A stretch of DNA of 64,000 bases from CBDIDH01 sp965277595. Lineage in GTDB: Bacteria; Planctomycetota; Planctomycetia; Isosphaerales; Isosphaeraceae. Every line of letters begins with the position of its first letter. The first letter of the stretch is position 1. The notes beneath the pieces are model-generated. The model did no database searches. It was not told the origin of the DNA and was given only the letters and a program-made list of their open reading frames with translations. Where the stretch lies: assembly GCA_965277595.1 (NCBI GenBank), contig CBDIDH010000002.1, positions 4,929,532-4,993,531 of the forward strand. The letters are read 5' to 3'. The translations under genes were made by a program, and so were the position numbers. Of this stretch, positions 1-8,479 are shown in pieces.

Positions 1-363
1 ACCGGTGTACTTTCCCGTGAAGGTGACGCCGATGCCCGTGCCTAGTGTGCCGGAGGCTGCCGCGTCCGTTCCGTCGGTGACCCGAACGGCCCGGAAGTTC
101 GATGCGCCCTGGAGGGAAGCGGTATAAACAGCCGTTCCGAGGTCGAATTTGCGGGGCTGCATCGCGCCGAACTGAAGGGCGCAGTCGCTTGGTCCACTCA
201 CGATGGCAGGGCTGTTGACCGGCCCCCAGTTCGCGGTTCCCACGACGCCCAATATGTTGGTCGGCACGCCGTTCAGTTGCGGCTGCGGCGCCACAATCTG
301 GACGTATAAATCTGGGACTTGAAGTGCCGTTGTATTAATGGAACCTTGCTGGACAATTGGCAT
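1..363 (-). CDS. Phage contractile tail sheath protein, N-terminal part (runs off window)
   Basis: From the ATG at 363 the minus-strand frame is still open at base 1, so 121 residues are visible. The start MPIVQQGSINTTALQVPDLY, followed by a proline-rich stretch and GTANWGPVNSP, matches the N-terminal look of tail sheath subunits, which form the contracting outer tube of myovirus tails. An AAGGAG ribosome site lies about 8 bases before the ATG, directly after the stop of the 58-residue gene upstream. It is the last visible gene of the leftward late operon, and the rest of the tail module should lie to the left. The call rests on the N terminus and on the gene order. Confidence 0.75.
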   Translation of the reverse strand, partial: MPIVQQGSINTTALQVPDLYVQIVAPQPQLNGVPTNILGVVGTANWGPVNSPAIVSGPSDCALQFGAMQPRKFDLGTAVYTASLQGASNFRAVRVTDGTDAAASGTLGTGIGVTFTGKYTG

Positions 364-366
364 GGA

Positions 367-543
367 TTAAGACTCCTTTTTGATGTTAGATTTTGGCGAA
401 TTTGCCAATGCAATTTTGTGGTCCGCTTGCACAACGTTGTGCACGTTGCCCCCTGCAAGGATTTCCTCAACCGTATCCTCGTCCGTAATCCTGTCGCCGA
501 CTTGTTTGCCGCCGAATGGGTTAATCACTATCAGGGCTATCAT
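367..543 (-). CDS. Small phage protein, 58 residues, unknown
   Basis: This gene is below the usual 60-residue cutoff. It starts at ATG 543 with a GAGGAA ribosome site 5-8 bases upstream and stops at 367, three bases before the sheath ATG. The product begins MIALIVINPFGGKQVGDRIT and ends KSNIKKES. Its GG-containing middle (VEEILAGGNVHNVVQADHKI) resembles the short proteins often found just upstream of sheath genes in contractile phages. Tight spacing on both sides argues that it is a real gene of the late operon. I do not recognise a function. Confidence 0.7.
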   Translation of the reverse strand: MIALIVINPFGGKQVGDRITDEDTVEEILAGGNVHNVVQADHKIALANSPKSNIKKES

Positions 544-551
544 GTCGTTCC

Positions 552-1388
552 TCAGATATTGATTGTTGCTATGACCGGGGCGTTGCCGTCCTGTCCACCT
601 GAAACCTCGATAATCTCGCTGACGACAGCAGCTGATGTCCGTGAGATCGTCGTGCCGTACTCGACGGAATAGATAAGGGTTCGCTTGAAAAGCAGGGCTT
701 TCTGCGGCACGTCATCCGTATGCGTTCGTTCGTAGCGTATCCGGCCGCCGCTGCCGTCCGGCAGATTGATGAACGTCAGAGCCGCAAGCGCCGGGTCAAT
801 GCCTTTGGATACCGCATCGCGCACCAGCGGGTCATTGCACCAGATCGTGATGGCGAAGCTCTTCTTCTGCCGCCTCACTTCCTGGATGATCGTTCCGACC
901 GAGCCGATGCGGGTTTCAAGGTTTGTCACTCCCGGTACGGTGATAACCGGGCCAGAACTGCTGGCCGAGGTGTCGGCGCTTATGACTGCCGCGAGTGCGG
1001 TTGCTATAGAAGTCGGGGTGTCGATCGCCTGAAGGGGGTAGACGTAGGCTTTTTTGTTGACCAACACCGCTGCGTTGAGCGGGCACGTCGGTGTCCCCGC
1101 CACGATGACGGTCTGTCCTGCCACGGTCATGCTGAGCTTGATAGGTGCTAAGGGCAATTCCTGCCATTCGGTCGGGTAGCGCGTCAGGTTCTGCTCAGGA
1201 TCGAGCGGAAAGACCGTGACGTTGACGACCCCGGCTTTCAGGTCAGCATCGAGGTTGTGCCGTGCCGCCCATCCCCGGTAGATACGGCAGGGTTGGCCTC
1301 CCGCAGAGGCGGCTGCGGTGCCGTTGGGATAGATTGCTTGCGTGATCAGCGCTACGAGAGTCGATTCAACGTCGCTCTGGTCGGCCAT
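552..1388 (-). CDS. Phage virion structural protein, 278 residues, probably tail or connector
   Basis: This gene lies between the connector-type genes and the tail sheath in the leftward late operon, and its start overlaps the stop of the 213-residue gene by one base (1388). The protein is rich in beta-type residues, with an internal VKAxAYVYPLQ-like strand pattern, and ends with the segment SVEYGTTISRTSAAVV and a short GGQDGN tail. No signal peptide or membrane segment is visible. Position and size fit a tail terminator, tail completion or baseplate-interface protein, but I do not recognise a named family. Role is inferred from order only. Confidence 0.6.
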   Translation of the reverse strand: MADQSDVESTLVALITQAIYPNGTAAASAGGQPCRIYRGWAARHNLDADLKAGVVNVTVFPLDPEQNLTRYPTEWQELPLAPIKLSMTVAGQTVIVAGTPTCPLNAAVLVNKKAYVYPLQAIDTPTSIATALAAVISADTSASSSGPVITVPGVTNLETRIGSVGTIIQEVRRQKKSFAITIWCNDPLVRDAVSKGIDPALAALTFINLPDGSGGRIRYERTHTDDVPQKALLFKRTLIYSVEYGTTISRTSAAVVSEIIEVSGGQDGNAPVIATINI

Positions 1389-2029
1389 TAGGTTTCCGCC
1401 TGCTGGGCGGTCATCCGCCAGCCTAAATCGGTTAATTCGGCGCTCGATACGATGTAACGGCGGCCAAGATCATCGGTCAGAATGTCGCTGGTCTCGATCA
1501 CGACATCCGCGAATTGGGGCATCAGGATCGCCCACCAGGGCAGACGGACGTCTCCGGGCAGGTTCACGTCGTTCTTTTCGCCCTTCGTGCCTTGTAGCAC
1601 GCTGGCAGGCCAGCCCGTCATCAGTTTGACCTCTGTGCCTGGCGTCGAGGCTCCGTAAGGGCCAGACCCGACGAAATCGGCTGGGCCGGGACGGCTGACG
1701 GTAACCACGCGGTTGCACTCGACCGCGATGATCGGCAGAAGCGGCTGCATGGCCGCGATGAAGAAGGTAGAGCCGCCGGCGAGATAATCGCCGACCTGGA
1801 GCTGCGAGCCGTCCGCAAGGCATTGCCAGAGCGGTTTTCCGTAAGCGGATGGCTTCCTATAGGAGCCGTCCGGGCAGAAGGAAGCTGAGAGCGTCGCGAG
1901 TTGGTTAGGATCCGTGATTGGGTCGTTGGCCGTCAGCGGGCGGTAGTGGCCGTAGCTCAGGCCGAGTTTCTGGGCTGCTTTCGCGTATCCGTGGTAGATT
2001 TTCGCTTGTATCGAGGTGCCATCGGTCAC
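1388..2029 (-). CDS. Phage structural protein, 213 residues, head-tail connector region
   Basis: This gene is part of the leftward late operon, one base from the gene after it and separated by a single base from the gene before it. The product has a mixed alpha/beta composition with a W-rich C-terminal third (LPWWAILMPQFADVV, then DLGRRYIVSSAELTDLGW). The C-terminal block, which reads like a protein that fixes values onto a scaffold of strands, is similar in feel to head-closure or neck proteins. I cannot name a family. Its place after coat and before sheath supports a neck or connector role. Confidence 0.6.
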   Translation of the reverse strand: MTDGTSIQAKIYHGYAKAAQKLGLSYGHYRPLTANDPITDPNQLATLSASFCPDGSYRKPSAYGKPLWQCLADGSQLQVGDYLAGGSTFFIAAMQPLLPIIAVECNRVVTVSRPGPADFVGSGPYGASTPGTEVKLMTGWPASVLQGTKGEKNDVNLPGDVRLPWWAILMPQFADVVIETSDILTDDLGRRYIVSSAELTDLGWRMTAQQAET

Positions 2030-2030
2030 T

Positions 2031-2423
2031 TCAGCCCCTCACGACGCGGTTTCCCGTCGCTAATTGCGGTCCCGGCGGGAATCCAAGGAACACGCACAAC
2101 TGGCGGCGGAGGTAATTGAATAGGTTGATGCGGTCGCTCACCTCGCTGGAGTTGCGTGTCCAGACGGCAGCCTGAGCAGTATCGAGATTCGACGCGGCAC
2201 CTTGGATTTCAGTCTCTCGCAGGATAAGAGGCGTCAGATAAGTATTGACCACGACACCTTCTTCTTCTGCGCTCAAGTTTGCCAGCCGGTAATCCAGCGA
2301 AATTCCCATATAGGAGACGTTCGAGTAGACCAGCTCGCGGAAGGGGGCGGCTGTGGAGTTCCCAGTTAAGGAATACCCCATGAACCGCCTGCAATCCACG
2401 AGCTGTTGAGCCGACAGGGTCAT
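2031..2423 (-). CDS. Phage protein, 130 residues, probable head-tail joining protein
   Basis: The product begins MTLSAQQLVDCRRFMGYSLT and is mostly helical, with a central acidic segment (NLSAEEEGVV) and a C-terminal helix ending in GFPPGPQLATGNRV. Length, helicity and position (second gene after the major coat) are typical of head-completion or adaptor proteins that sit on the portal ring. No conserved catalytic motif is visible. It is separated by only a few bases from both neighbours. The role is inferred from synteny. Confidence 0.6.
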   Translation of the reverse strand: MTLSAQQLVDCRRFMGYSLTGNSTAAPFRELVYSNVSYMGISLDYRLANLSAEEEGVVVNTYLTPLILRETEIQGAASNLDTAQAAVWTRNSSEVSDRINLFNYLRRQLCVFLGFPPGPQLATGNRVVRG

Positions 2424-2428
2424 GATGG

Positions 2429-2686
2429 TTAAGCGACCTTCCAGCCTGCCGCCGTGTGGGCATCGACCGTGGTTGGATGAACGTGCAGGTGCTCGCCATG
2501 TTTGTGCATTTTCACCAAGCCTTTTATCGATTCTGCTTCTTCAGCGGCTTTGGCCTCGGCTTCTTCCTTCGCTTTGGCTTTCGCTTCTACGTCGGTCTTC
2601 GCCTTTTCGTCAACCTTTAGCTTCGCTTCAGCGGCTTTGGCCTCGGCTTTCTTCGTTTCTCCGATTTTATCTTCGTTCTCTGCCAT
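2429..2686 (-). CDS. Ala/Lys/Glu-rich helical virion protein with a conserved HLHVHP tail
   Basis: Residues 1-55 are almost entirely A, K and E in a long helix, predicted to be a coiled coil. The C-terminal part contains HGEHLHVHPTTVDAHTAAGW. The latter kind of segment (HLHVHPTxVxxHxxxGW) occurs in small phage proteins encoded just after the coat gene and is often joined to low-complexity helices. It may be a decoration, spacer or head-fibre protein. The repetitive codons (GCG/GCC, AAG, GAA) make the DNA look unlike its neighbours. The gene follows the coat gene by 60 bases. Confidence 0.6.
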   Translation of the reverse strand: MAENEDKIGETKKAEAKAAEAKLKVDEKAKTDVEAKAKAKEEAEAKAAEEAESIKGLVKMHKHGEHLHVHPTTVDAHTAAGWKVA

Positions 2687-2747
2687 AAATACTCCTTAAG
2701 AAAGTGGGCGGCAACCTGATGGCCACCGCCCGTGTTATTGCGATGAA

Positions 2748-3917
2748 TTAGCCCTGCAAGATGGCGATGTGGTTTGGCTTAATGGCGTTCGCGCCCCATG
2801 CGAGACCTACCAAGAAGAGCATCTGCTTGAACTGGCGATACACGGTCACCTCGAAGGTAATCCCCGAAATTGGGTCCGTGATCAGAATCGCGTCGTCTGC
2901 CGAATCCATCGGTTTGCCGTCCGGCCCCATCGGCATCGCAGGTGCGCGAGTGATGAGCTGGATGGCTGAACGAGTGAAGGCAAGGTTTGGCACGTAGTTA
3001 TTGCCCACAGTCAGGGCATTCGCCGTGCCGATCGTCATCAAGGCGCCGGGAGTACCAATGGTGATGGTGCCTGGTGCAGAGACGCCACTATTGACCACAT
3101 ATTTGTTGGTGGTGTCAGCGGCGAACGTCACCACGTCCCCTGCGTTCACCGTTCCAGTACCGGTGACCAGCGCGATGCTGTTCACTCCAACTGCGGTTGA
3201 GCCGGATGTAACGTAGCTGGCGCCCGTGCCCTTCGTGACCTGCTGGATGGAGTTACTGTTGTGAAGCATAAACCCATCAATCGGCACTTCAGCGATAGCA
3301 CCCGAGCGACGGAAGGCGTTAGAACCTTCTTCGTTGGCCCGGAGCAGAATAGTCTGCTTGCCACGGAGATTAGCCACCGCACCCGAACCGAGTACCAAAT
3401 GCAGATCGCTCTGAGGGCAGCCGTTATCGTCGAGGATTTTACGCACTTGTGCGGCGTCCGAAAGGTCTCCGGACGTGCCGAACGGGGCAGTTCCAGGTGT
3501 TCCGTAGGCCCGCGACGCGTTCTGATAGCCTGCGTTCACGAGATCGGTTTCCACCGCATTGACCAGCGTTCGGAATCCCTGCTGGAACTGATTCAGTAAT
3601 ACCGAGTTGAAAGTACCCGAATTCTGCATCCCCTTCTGCTGTTCACCGTTCCAGCGAATAGGCACGCTCTTGCTCTTGGTGATGGTCATTTGCACGTTTC
3701 CAACCGTCTGATCACCATTGTCTGGGGATGTCACTGCAGGGGTATTGTCGATCATCGTGCCGGGCTGAGTCACTGGGACCAAGATCGACTCATTAAGCGC
3801 CGCACGCTCTGCGGTACTGTTGCGCGTTACTGCGGGGATCATCCCCACCATTTCGCGGGACACCACGTCCAGCGCTTCATAGATAGTTGGGATTAAACCA
3901 GTTAAGGTGTTAGCCAT
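2748..3917 (-). CDS. Major capsid protein, P22 coat (gene 5) type
   Basis: At 389 residues the protein has the usual size for the P22 gp5 coat family, which builds the icosahedral head on a HK97-like core. Typical elements are the N-terminal helix ANTLTGLIPTIYEALDVVSR, the EILVPVTQPG-like strand, FRTLVNAVETDLVNAG, and a C-terminal GITFEVTVYRQFKQ strand. Between about residues 230 and 300 lies a threonine/glycine-rich insertion reading as an Ig-like or I-domain type segment. A good AGGAGA ribosome site precedes ATG 3917. The leader carries a strong hairpin (see the terminator at 3935-3960). It follows the scaffold gene, as expected. Confidence 0.85.
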   Translation of the reverse strand: MANTLTGLIPTIYEALDVVSREMVGMIPAVTRNSTAERAALNESILVPVTQPGTMIDNTPAVTSPDNGDQTVGNVQMTITKSKSVPIRWNGEQQKGMQNSGTFNSVLLNQFQQGFRTLVNAVETDLVNAGYQNASRAYGTPGTAPFGTSGDLSDAAQVRKILDDNGCPQSDLHLVLGSGAVANLRGKQTILLRANEEGSNAFRRSGAIAEVPIDGFMLHNSNSIQQVTKGTGASYVTSGSTAVGVNSIALVTGTGTVNAGDVVTFAADTTNKYVVNSGVSAPGTITIGTPGALMTIGTANALTVGNNYVPNLAFTRSAIQLITRAPAMPMGPDGKPMDSADDAILITDPISGITFEVTVYRQFKQMLFLVGLAWGANAIKPNHIAILQG

Positions 3918-3934
3918 AATTATTCTCCTTTAAA

Positions 3935-3960
3935 GAAAAAACCCCGCCGGAATGACGGGG
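3935..3960 (-). terminator. Terminator-like hairpin inside the coat leader
   Basis: Read on the minus strand, CCCCGTC, loop ATTCC and GGCGGGG are followed by a run of T, which is an intrinsic terminator pattern. It sits between the scaffold stop (4009) and the coat start (3917). A second GC hairpin lies at 3981-3996 (CCCGC / GCGGG), again between the two genes. Either the coat gene has its own promoter downstream, or these hairpins tune or protect the coat message. Confidence 0.6.
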
Positions 3961-4008
3961 TGGTTGCAGGTTAATAAACACCCGCATTCACGCGGGGTTT
4001 TCTCGGTA

Positions 4009-4794
4009 TTAATCAATAATTGTCGATTCTCTGGCTGCCTTGGCCTTATCGGCTGGGTCCATAGCGTCAAACTGCGAACGGGTAACCTGCTTATTCCCGC
4101 CCGCGTTGTTGCCAGAACCGCCTGCACCACCACCGGAAGCCCCTGAACCTTTCAGGATGCTGTCCCGGTACGGGTAGGCATCTACCATAATCTCCATAGC
4201 TTCATCGAATTCGGCAGGATTGCCGGGATTAGCGCGGCTATAGACCAGGTTGCCGTCCGAACCTTTCGCACGGATCTTACCTTCTTCGATGTAGAAGGCT
4301 GCTCCGAAACGGGCCTGTGCTAGATCAACCGGAATTGCAAGCTTGTCCTGAATGAATTTCGAGCGGTTGAAGGCGGTACTCAGTTTTTCCTGATGCAGCC
4401 CATGGCGGAGAGAATCGCGTTCTTTCGTTAGGTCTTCGACAATTGGCTTATATTTTCTCTCTTGCTGCTTCAATTGCTCATCGAAGGCCGTCTTGGCTTC
4501 CAGTTTTACCTTTTCCACCTCACCTGCATCGATTAGCTTCTTGTCGTCTAGATTCTTAACAGTTTCAAGTGCTTTTAAGGCCTTGGCAGGATCTTCGATA
4601 CCCTCGAAAATTTTCAGCTTAGCTTCAGATGCCTCGAAGCTTTCGCGATGCTGCTGTGCTTCGCGGTTTAGTCGTGAGATGGTGTCTCTCGTTGCTGGGG
4701 CATCGAACGCGACAGATTTTCCATCTTCTGTCTCGTAAACTGGCTTTCCGTCCTGAACGACGACGGCTCCTTTTTCATCTAACTTAAGCTTCAT
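4009..4794 (-). CDS. Capsid scaffolding protein (DUF6651-like)
   Basis: This 261-residue protein lies immediately upstream of the coat gene. It has an N-terminal small beta segment (MKLKLDEKGAVVVQDGKPVY), a long charged coiled coil over residues 30-150 (many E/K/L heptads), then a compact region and a glycine/asparagine-rich linker, ending in a DAMDPADKAKAARES motif. This layout is that of phage assembly scaffolds, which co-assemble with coat subunits and leave the shell before or during DNA packaging. No protease motif is visible. The start was taken at the first ATG; 105 bases upstream are empty. Confidence 0.7.
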   Translation of the reverse strand: MKLKLDEKGAVVVQDGKPVYETEDGKSVAFDAPATRDTISRLNREAQQHRESFEASEAKLKIFEGIEDPAKALKALETVKNLDDKKLIDAGEVEKVKLEAKTAFDEQLKQQERKYKPIVEDLTKERDSLRHGLHQEKLSTAFNRSKFIQDKLAIPVDLAQARFGAAFYIEEGKIRAKGSDGNLVYSRANPGNPAEFDEAMEIMVDAYPYRDSILKGSGASGGGAGGSGNNAGGNKQVTRSQFDAMDPADKAKAARESTIID

Positions 4795-4899
4795 AGCCTA
4801 CTTCACTTTCTCGGTCATCCGACCGTCTTCTGGGATCATCCAATCCCTTGGCCCCGCTAGGCATCCGCTTCGCGGTAGTTCATTGAGCAACGGCATTGC

Positions 4900-5139
4900 T
4901 CATAGCATCTCGAATTTCTTGGTCTTGATGTAATCTTTAAGCAGCTCCACGCTGCCTAGCGCCTTGATCGGGCATTCGCAATCAAACCGTGTGCTTACAG
5001 TGCCATCGCGACGGACACATGCGAAGGACATGCTGACGATATCGCCAGATTCTATATCTCGTAGGGCTTTGCGTAATTCCCTGACCATTCCGCCGCCAAC
5101 AGAGCGTGTATCAACTAATTCGAGCACTCTCTTTGGCAT
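4900..5139 (-). CDS. Small phage protein, 79 residues, unknown
   Basis: The frame starts at ATG 5139, one base after the portal stop codon, and ends at 4900. The product (MPKRVLELVDTRSVGGGMVR...) has two cysteines near its centre (FDCECPIKALGS) and a basic C terminus. Tight linkage to portal and scaffold genes puts it in the packaging and head module. I do not recognise a family. The 105 bases between it and the scaffold gene hold only very short frames. Confidence 0.55.
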   Translation of the reverse strand: MPKRVLELVDTRSVGGGMVRELRKALRDIESGDIVSMSFACVRRDGTVSTRFDCECPIKALGSVELLKDYIKTKKFEML

Positions 5140-6549
5140 TTAGACGTTGACCTTTTCTTGACGCTGCAAATCTGGCTTATCTTTGGCTGCGGCTGCAACC
5201 TCGGCTTTTGAGTCTATGTCCGGACTGAGTACGCCCCGACGCTTTAGCTCGTTGAGGAGGGTCAGGTGACTTAGCGATCCATCGGCCTTCATCTCGAACA
5301 GCAATTTGGCAGACGCCTCGGCCAGCGTAGCCGCTCCGAAATCGTTGTAGATCGTGACGCGGCCACCCTTCGGTTCCTTGACGAACTTGGCCATGAGGTC
5401 AAGTGCTTGGTCGAGGGCGTCTTCGAGCGTCTGCATGATCCGCTGCAAGTCACACATGCCCTGCTCGTTATCGGAAACCGTCTGGACTTCGGTGGTGTTT
5501 CCCGGCTTGATGACCAGCAATTCGGCACCGACCTGGCGCATGCGGTCTTCGAGGTCGAGGATCGACGCGCGACCGGCATCGATGGCCTTGCCGCTGTGTT
5601 CGACGTATTTCATGTCCGCGTGCTCGCCGGAAGCGGTGATCAACGAACCTGCGCCAACCGTGAGGGGCGTATCAGATCCAATGTCCTTGGCGAACAGGAT
5701 CGGTACTCGAGCCACATGAAGGATTGTCTGCTGGTCGCTCTTGCTCTGCCAATGCTCCACGTTCATGTGGGCCAGCTCAATCATAGGCGGCGAGCCAATC
5801 ATGAAATCCTTGCGGAAGCCGTAAACCGGCACGAAGGGAATAACATCGATGCTGGTGACGCCCGACTGGAATTCAACCCACGATTCAACGCCGCCCGCGC
5901 TCGTTACTTTGCGATAGGTCGTCCATTTGCCGGGCTCAAGCACGCGAACCTGCGGAACCTGTTTAGAGCCGAAGTCGCCAACGTCCTCCTCTGCAGTTTC
6001 CATGATCCGTAGCTGGGTCAGCCTGATACTGCCGCCGATCTTCTGTGAGCGCCATCCAAGGATGGCATCATGCCGGACATGGATGAAATAGGGTCTTAAA
6101 CCCGCGTTTTTCTCGTCTGCAACGGTTCTCACATTCTCTGCTGGGGGGCAATCCACGAGGATGCCGCAAAGGCCATAGGCGAGAGCGTTATTGCAAAGAT
6201 CGGCAGCGAAGGCGTGAAGGTTCCGGCCTTCGAGGTCAATGTTGTCGAGCCATTCTTTGATCCGCGCAGGGACGTCTTCCCCGATATTGATTGGCTTGCT
6301 GAAAGGTTTACCTGTGAGCACCGATACGGTGCGCGAATAGGCCGGGAACAGTGTCGCGGTAGCAAGACGTGTCGCGTAAGCCTGTTGTTCTTCAGCGGGC
6401 CATTGCGGGAGATGCTTCTTACCGGCGACCCGCATCGCGTGAGTGCCGCCCATCAGGTCAGCGACCAGCGACCACGCCTGGGCCATCCCTGTCACTGCAT
6501 CCGATTGCTTGGCGACGTCCTTGTTGGTGTTGGGGGCCGGATTGGGCAT
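5140..6549 (-). CDS. Phage portal protein, DUF4055 family
   Basis: At 469 residues this matches DUF4055 portal proteins, which form the twelve-subunit ring through which DNA enters and leaves the capsid. Recognisable stretches are YATRLATATLFPAYSRTV, a LTGKPFSKP segment, FAADLCNNALAYGLCGILVD, the HVRHDAILGW strand, and the LVIKPGNTTEVQTVSDNEQG helix-turn region. It lies directly downstream of the large terminase gene, as portal genes usually do. The ATG at 6549 lies 13 bases after a short 17-codon frame. A GC-rich, balanced codon use matches the rest of the late operon. Confidence 0.85.
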   Translation of the reverse strand: MPNPAPNTNKDVAKQSDAVTGMAQAWSLVADLMGGTHAMRVAGKKHLPQWPAEEQQAYATRLATATLFPAYSRTVSVLTGKPFSKPINIGEDVPARIKEWLDNIDLEGRNLHAFAADLCNNALAYGLCGILVDCPPAENVRTVADEKNAGLRPYFIHVRHDAILGWRSQKIGGSIRLTQLRIMETAEEDVGDFGSKQVPQVRVLEPGKWTTYRKVTSAGGVESWVEFQSGVTSIDVIPFVPVYGFRKDFMIGSPPMIELAHMNVEHWQSKSDQQTILHVARVPILFAKDIGSDTPLTVGAGSLITASGEHADMKYVEHSGKAIDAGRASILDLEDRMRQVGAELLVIKPGNTTEVQTVSDNEQGMCDLQRIMQTLEDALDQALDLMAKFVKEPKGGRVTIYNDFGAATLAEASAKLLFEMKADGSLSHLTLLNELKRRGVLSPDIDSKAEVAAAAKDKPDLQRQEKVNV

Positions 6550-6562
6550 GCTGGCTTATAGG

Positions 6563-6616
6563 TTAGTTACAGGCATTGACCTGAAACAAGTTGAGAGCGA
6601 TGTCCGTTGCGGTCAT
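6563..6616 (-). CDS. Possible 17-residue leader peptide before the portal gene
   Basis: A short frame (MTATDIALNLFQVNACN) starts at ATG 6616 with an AAGGA ribosome site about 8 bases upstream and stops at 6563, 13 bases before the portal ATG. The ribosome site and the placement suggest it may be translated, perhaps coupling portal translation to the terminase message. It is too short to test by composition, so this is a weak call. Confidence 0.25.
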   Translation of the reverse strand: MTATDIALNLFQVNACN

Positions 6617-6649
6617 AAGTAGATTCCTTTCGATTAATTGTTGGCTGTG

Positions 6650-8083
6650 CTACATTCTGAGGGGTGCCACCGTCGCGGTGCCCGGTCCGTCGATCAATAA
6701 CTCCGTTGTCGCCCATACCAGCGCATCTACGCGGTTTGGGCTATCCGTCGATACCAGCGGCACCCACGTCACCATCTCGTCTTCGAGTCCGATGAACGTG
6801 CCGCAATGGTGCATCCGTCCCTGCTCGTAGAGTGCTGCGACAGGTTCGGCGCGGGCGTGCTTGCCACGGGAGGCGTGCACGAGCTTGACTGGCGCGTTGC
6901 GATCAACGACCCGAATGGTGCTCTCCACCATCGCGCCGCCGAAATTGGCCTCGGCCACGATCCTGTCGGCCTTGAACTGGCGGTAGAGAGCCACCGCCTT
7001 GCTGCCCCACGTCTCAGGGCTATACCGCCCGGAATGATCCGCCAGCACGTAGCCGTGCTTCTGGGCATCGATACCGACCACGACCAGGCCCACCTCGTCG
7101 TTCTTTTCCTTGTCGCCACCTGAAGGGTCTACCGCCACGACGATGCGCACCAACACGGGCATTTCGCCCAGTTTGCGTAGATTATCTATCTGATCGCGTT
7201 TCCAGAGCGCTCCGATTACCTCGGCGCTAAAGGCTTCCTCGGGTGTGGCAGGGTATTCCCGCCGAAAATTGTGGATTCCGTTCAGCTCGACGATCTTTGC
7301 CCGTCTCCAGGCGAGCTGTTCGAGTTCAAGCTTGTAAGCAGACTGGTAGGCCAACTCATCAGCGGTTGGCTTGAATGCCTCGGTGACGGCCTTGCGGTAT
7401 TCCGGCTGCCAGAACCACGGGATGAAGACGAGGATGTATTCTCCCTCTCCCCGCATGGCTGCAGCGCACATGTCGTAGAATAGGCCCTGACGCCCGTTCG
7501 AGGTGCTTTCAAGGATAATCTCGGTACCGGGCTCGTCAGGGACGGCTTGAAGGGCGCCAGCGACGTGAGTCTGTGCATTGGGCCAGTAGGCCACCTCTGA
7601 GCCGTGGAAGAGCTGGATCGTGTCGCCACGCCCCGTGCCCTTGCTTCCGGCAGTACCGACTTTGTAGCCGCTATCGAGCTTGTCGAAGATCAATTCCTTG
7701 GCGTTCGAGGCCTGAAGCGACGGCCTTACCAAGGTAGGGCAATGCTCGTAGAACCGCTTCGCCATCCCAAATAGGTTGTTCGTGGCTTCATCGAGATGCG
7801 TCAGAATGAAAGCCTTGGTGCCTTTACGGTGCGTTACCTTGTGAAAGAACCGGCCTTCAGTATAGGTCGAGCATCCTTGCTGCCTGCCTTTGAGAACGAG
7901 AGCGCGGATCTTGCCAGTAAGCGCTTTTTGTTCCTCAAGCTTGCTATGCAGGTAGTTCTGGGCGAAATTCAGGCAAAAGGGATAAACCGAACCGCTCTTT
8001 GTCCTGATCTTCAGGCACTTGGCCGCGTAATGGGCGAAGTCATCACGGAGCCTGATGCGTATCTGTTTTTCTCTCGGGGTCAT
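6650..8083 (-). CDS. terL: Terminase large subunit
   Basis: This 477-residue protein is the ATPase-nuclease motor that packages phage DNA. The N-terminal ATPase shows a variant Walker A at about residues 63-72 (LKGRQQGCST) and a Walker B-like strand (TIQLFHGSEVAYW). The nuclease half starts at VVAVDPSGG (about residue 317), followed by VGLVVVGID, and ends with NRVDALVWATTELL, giving the expected acidic triad. It sits between small terminase and portal on the minus strand. The small secreted-protein gene at 8153-8479 lies on the opposite strand between the two terminase genes, which is an unusual insertion point. Confidence 0.9.
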   Translation of the reverse strand: MTPREKQIRIRLRDDFAHYAAKCLKIRTKSGSVYPFCLNFAQNYLHSKLEEQKALTGKIRALVLKGRQQGCSTYTEGRFFHKVTHRKGTKAFILTHLDEATNNLFGMAKRFYEHCPTLVRPSLQASNAKELIFDKLDSGYKVGTAGSKGTGRGDTIQLFHGSEVAYWPNAQTHVAGALQAVPDEPGTEIILESTSNGRQGLFYDMCAAAMRGEGEYILVFIPWFWQPEYRKAVTEAFKPTADELAYQSAYKLELEQLAWRRAKIVELNGIHNFRREYPATPEEAFSAEVIGALWKRDQIDNLRKLGEMPVLVRIVVAVDPSGGDKEKNDEVGLVVVGIDAQKHGYVLADHSGRYSPETWGSKAVALYRQFKADRIVAEANFGGAMVESTIRVVDRNAPVKLVHASRGKHARAEPVAALYEQGRMHHCGTFIGLEDEMVTWVPLVSTDSPNRVDALVWATTELLIDGPGTATVAPLRM

Positions 8084-8152
8084 CCGTGCTGGACATTCAA
8101 AGCCGGTAAGCCTATAGGGTTAACCGTGTTTAACGGGCGAAAGGTTGTAATT

Positions 8153-8479
8153 ATGCGTATTGTTATCTTCGCCGTCATTATGGCGGTATTTATTTCATGC
8201 CCGGCTTATGCCGTGACGCTTAAGCCAGGATCGCCAGCCTGCTTAACGGAAGATTTATACTCACAATTGGCTGAGGCTATCTTGCGTAGCGACATGGATG
8301 CTTTAAGCTGGCTCGGCTCGAATGGCTGTACCATCTCCGACAAGCCCCTGCATGTGACCGTTCTCGACCTTAGCACATGGGGCAGTCTTGCCCATCTAAG
8401 AGTTTACCGTGGCAAGATCGCCGTGGAAGTGTGGGCCGCGCGTGAGTCGCTGGATGGATACGATCCGCTTAACCCTTAG
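8153..8479 (+). CDS. Small secreted protein (signal peptide), probable moron
   Basis: The frame starts at ATG 8153 after an AAAGG site and encodes 108 residues. The N terminus MRIVIFAVIMAVFISCPAYA is a clear signal peptide with an AYA cleavage site before VTLKPG. The mature part carries two cysteines (SPACLTED and SNGCTISD) that could form one disulfide in the periplasm. It is the only rightward gene inside the late module, lies between the terminase genes and overlaps the end of terS by 11 bases. This is the pattern of a lysogenic-conversion moron expressed from the prophage. No family recognised. Confidence 0.6.
   Translation: MRIVIFAVIMAVFISCPAYAVTLKPGSPACLTEDLYSQLAEAILRSDMDALSWLGSNGCTISDKPLHVTVLDLSTWGSLAHLRVYRGKIAVEVWAARESLDGYDPLNP

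Noticed and set aside
7796..8152. A longer 227-residue version of the secreted protein
   Set aside because: The upstream part lies inside terL on the other strand, while the ATG at 8153 has a ribosome site and starts exactly with a signal peptide.
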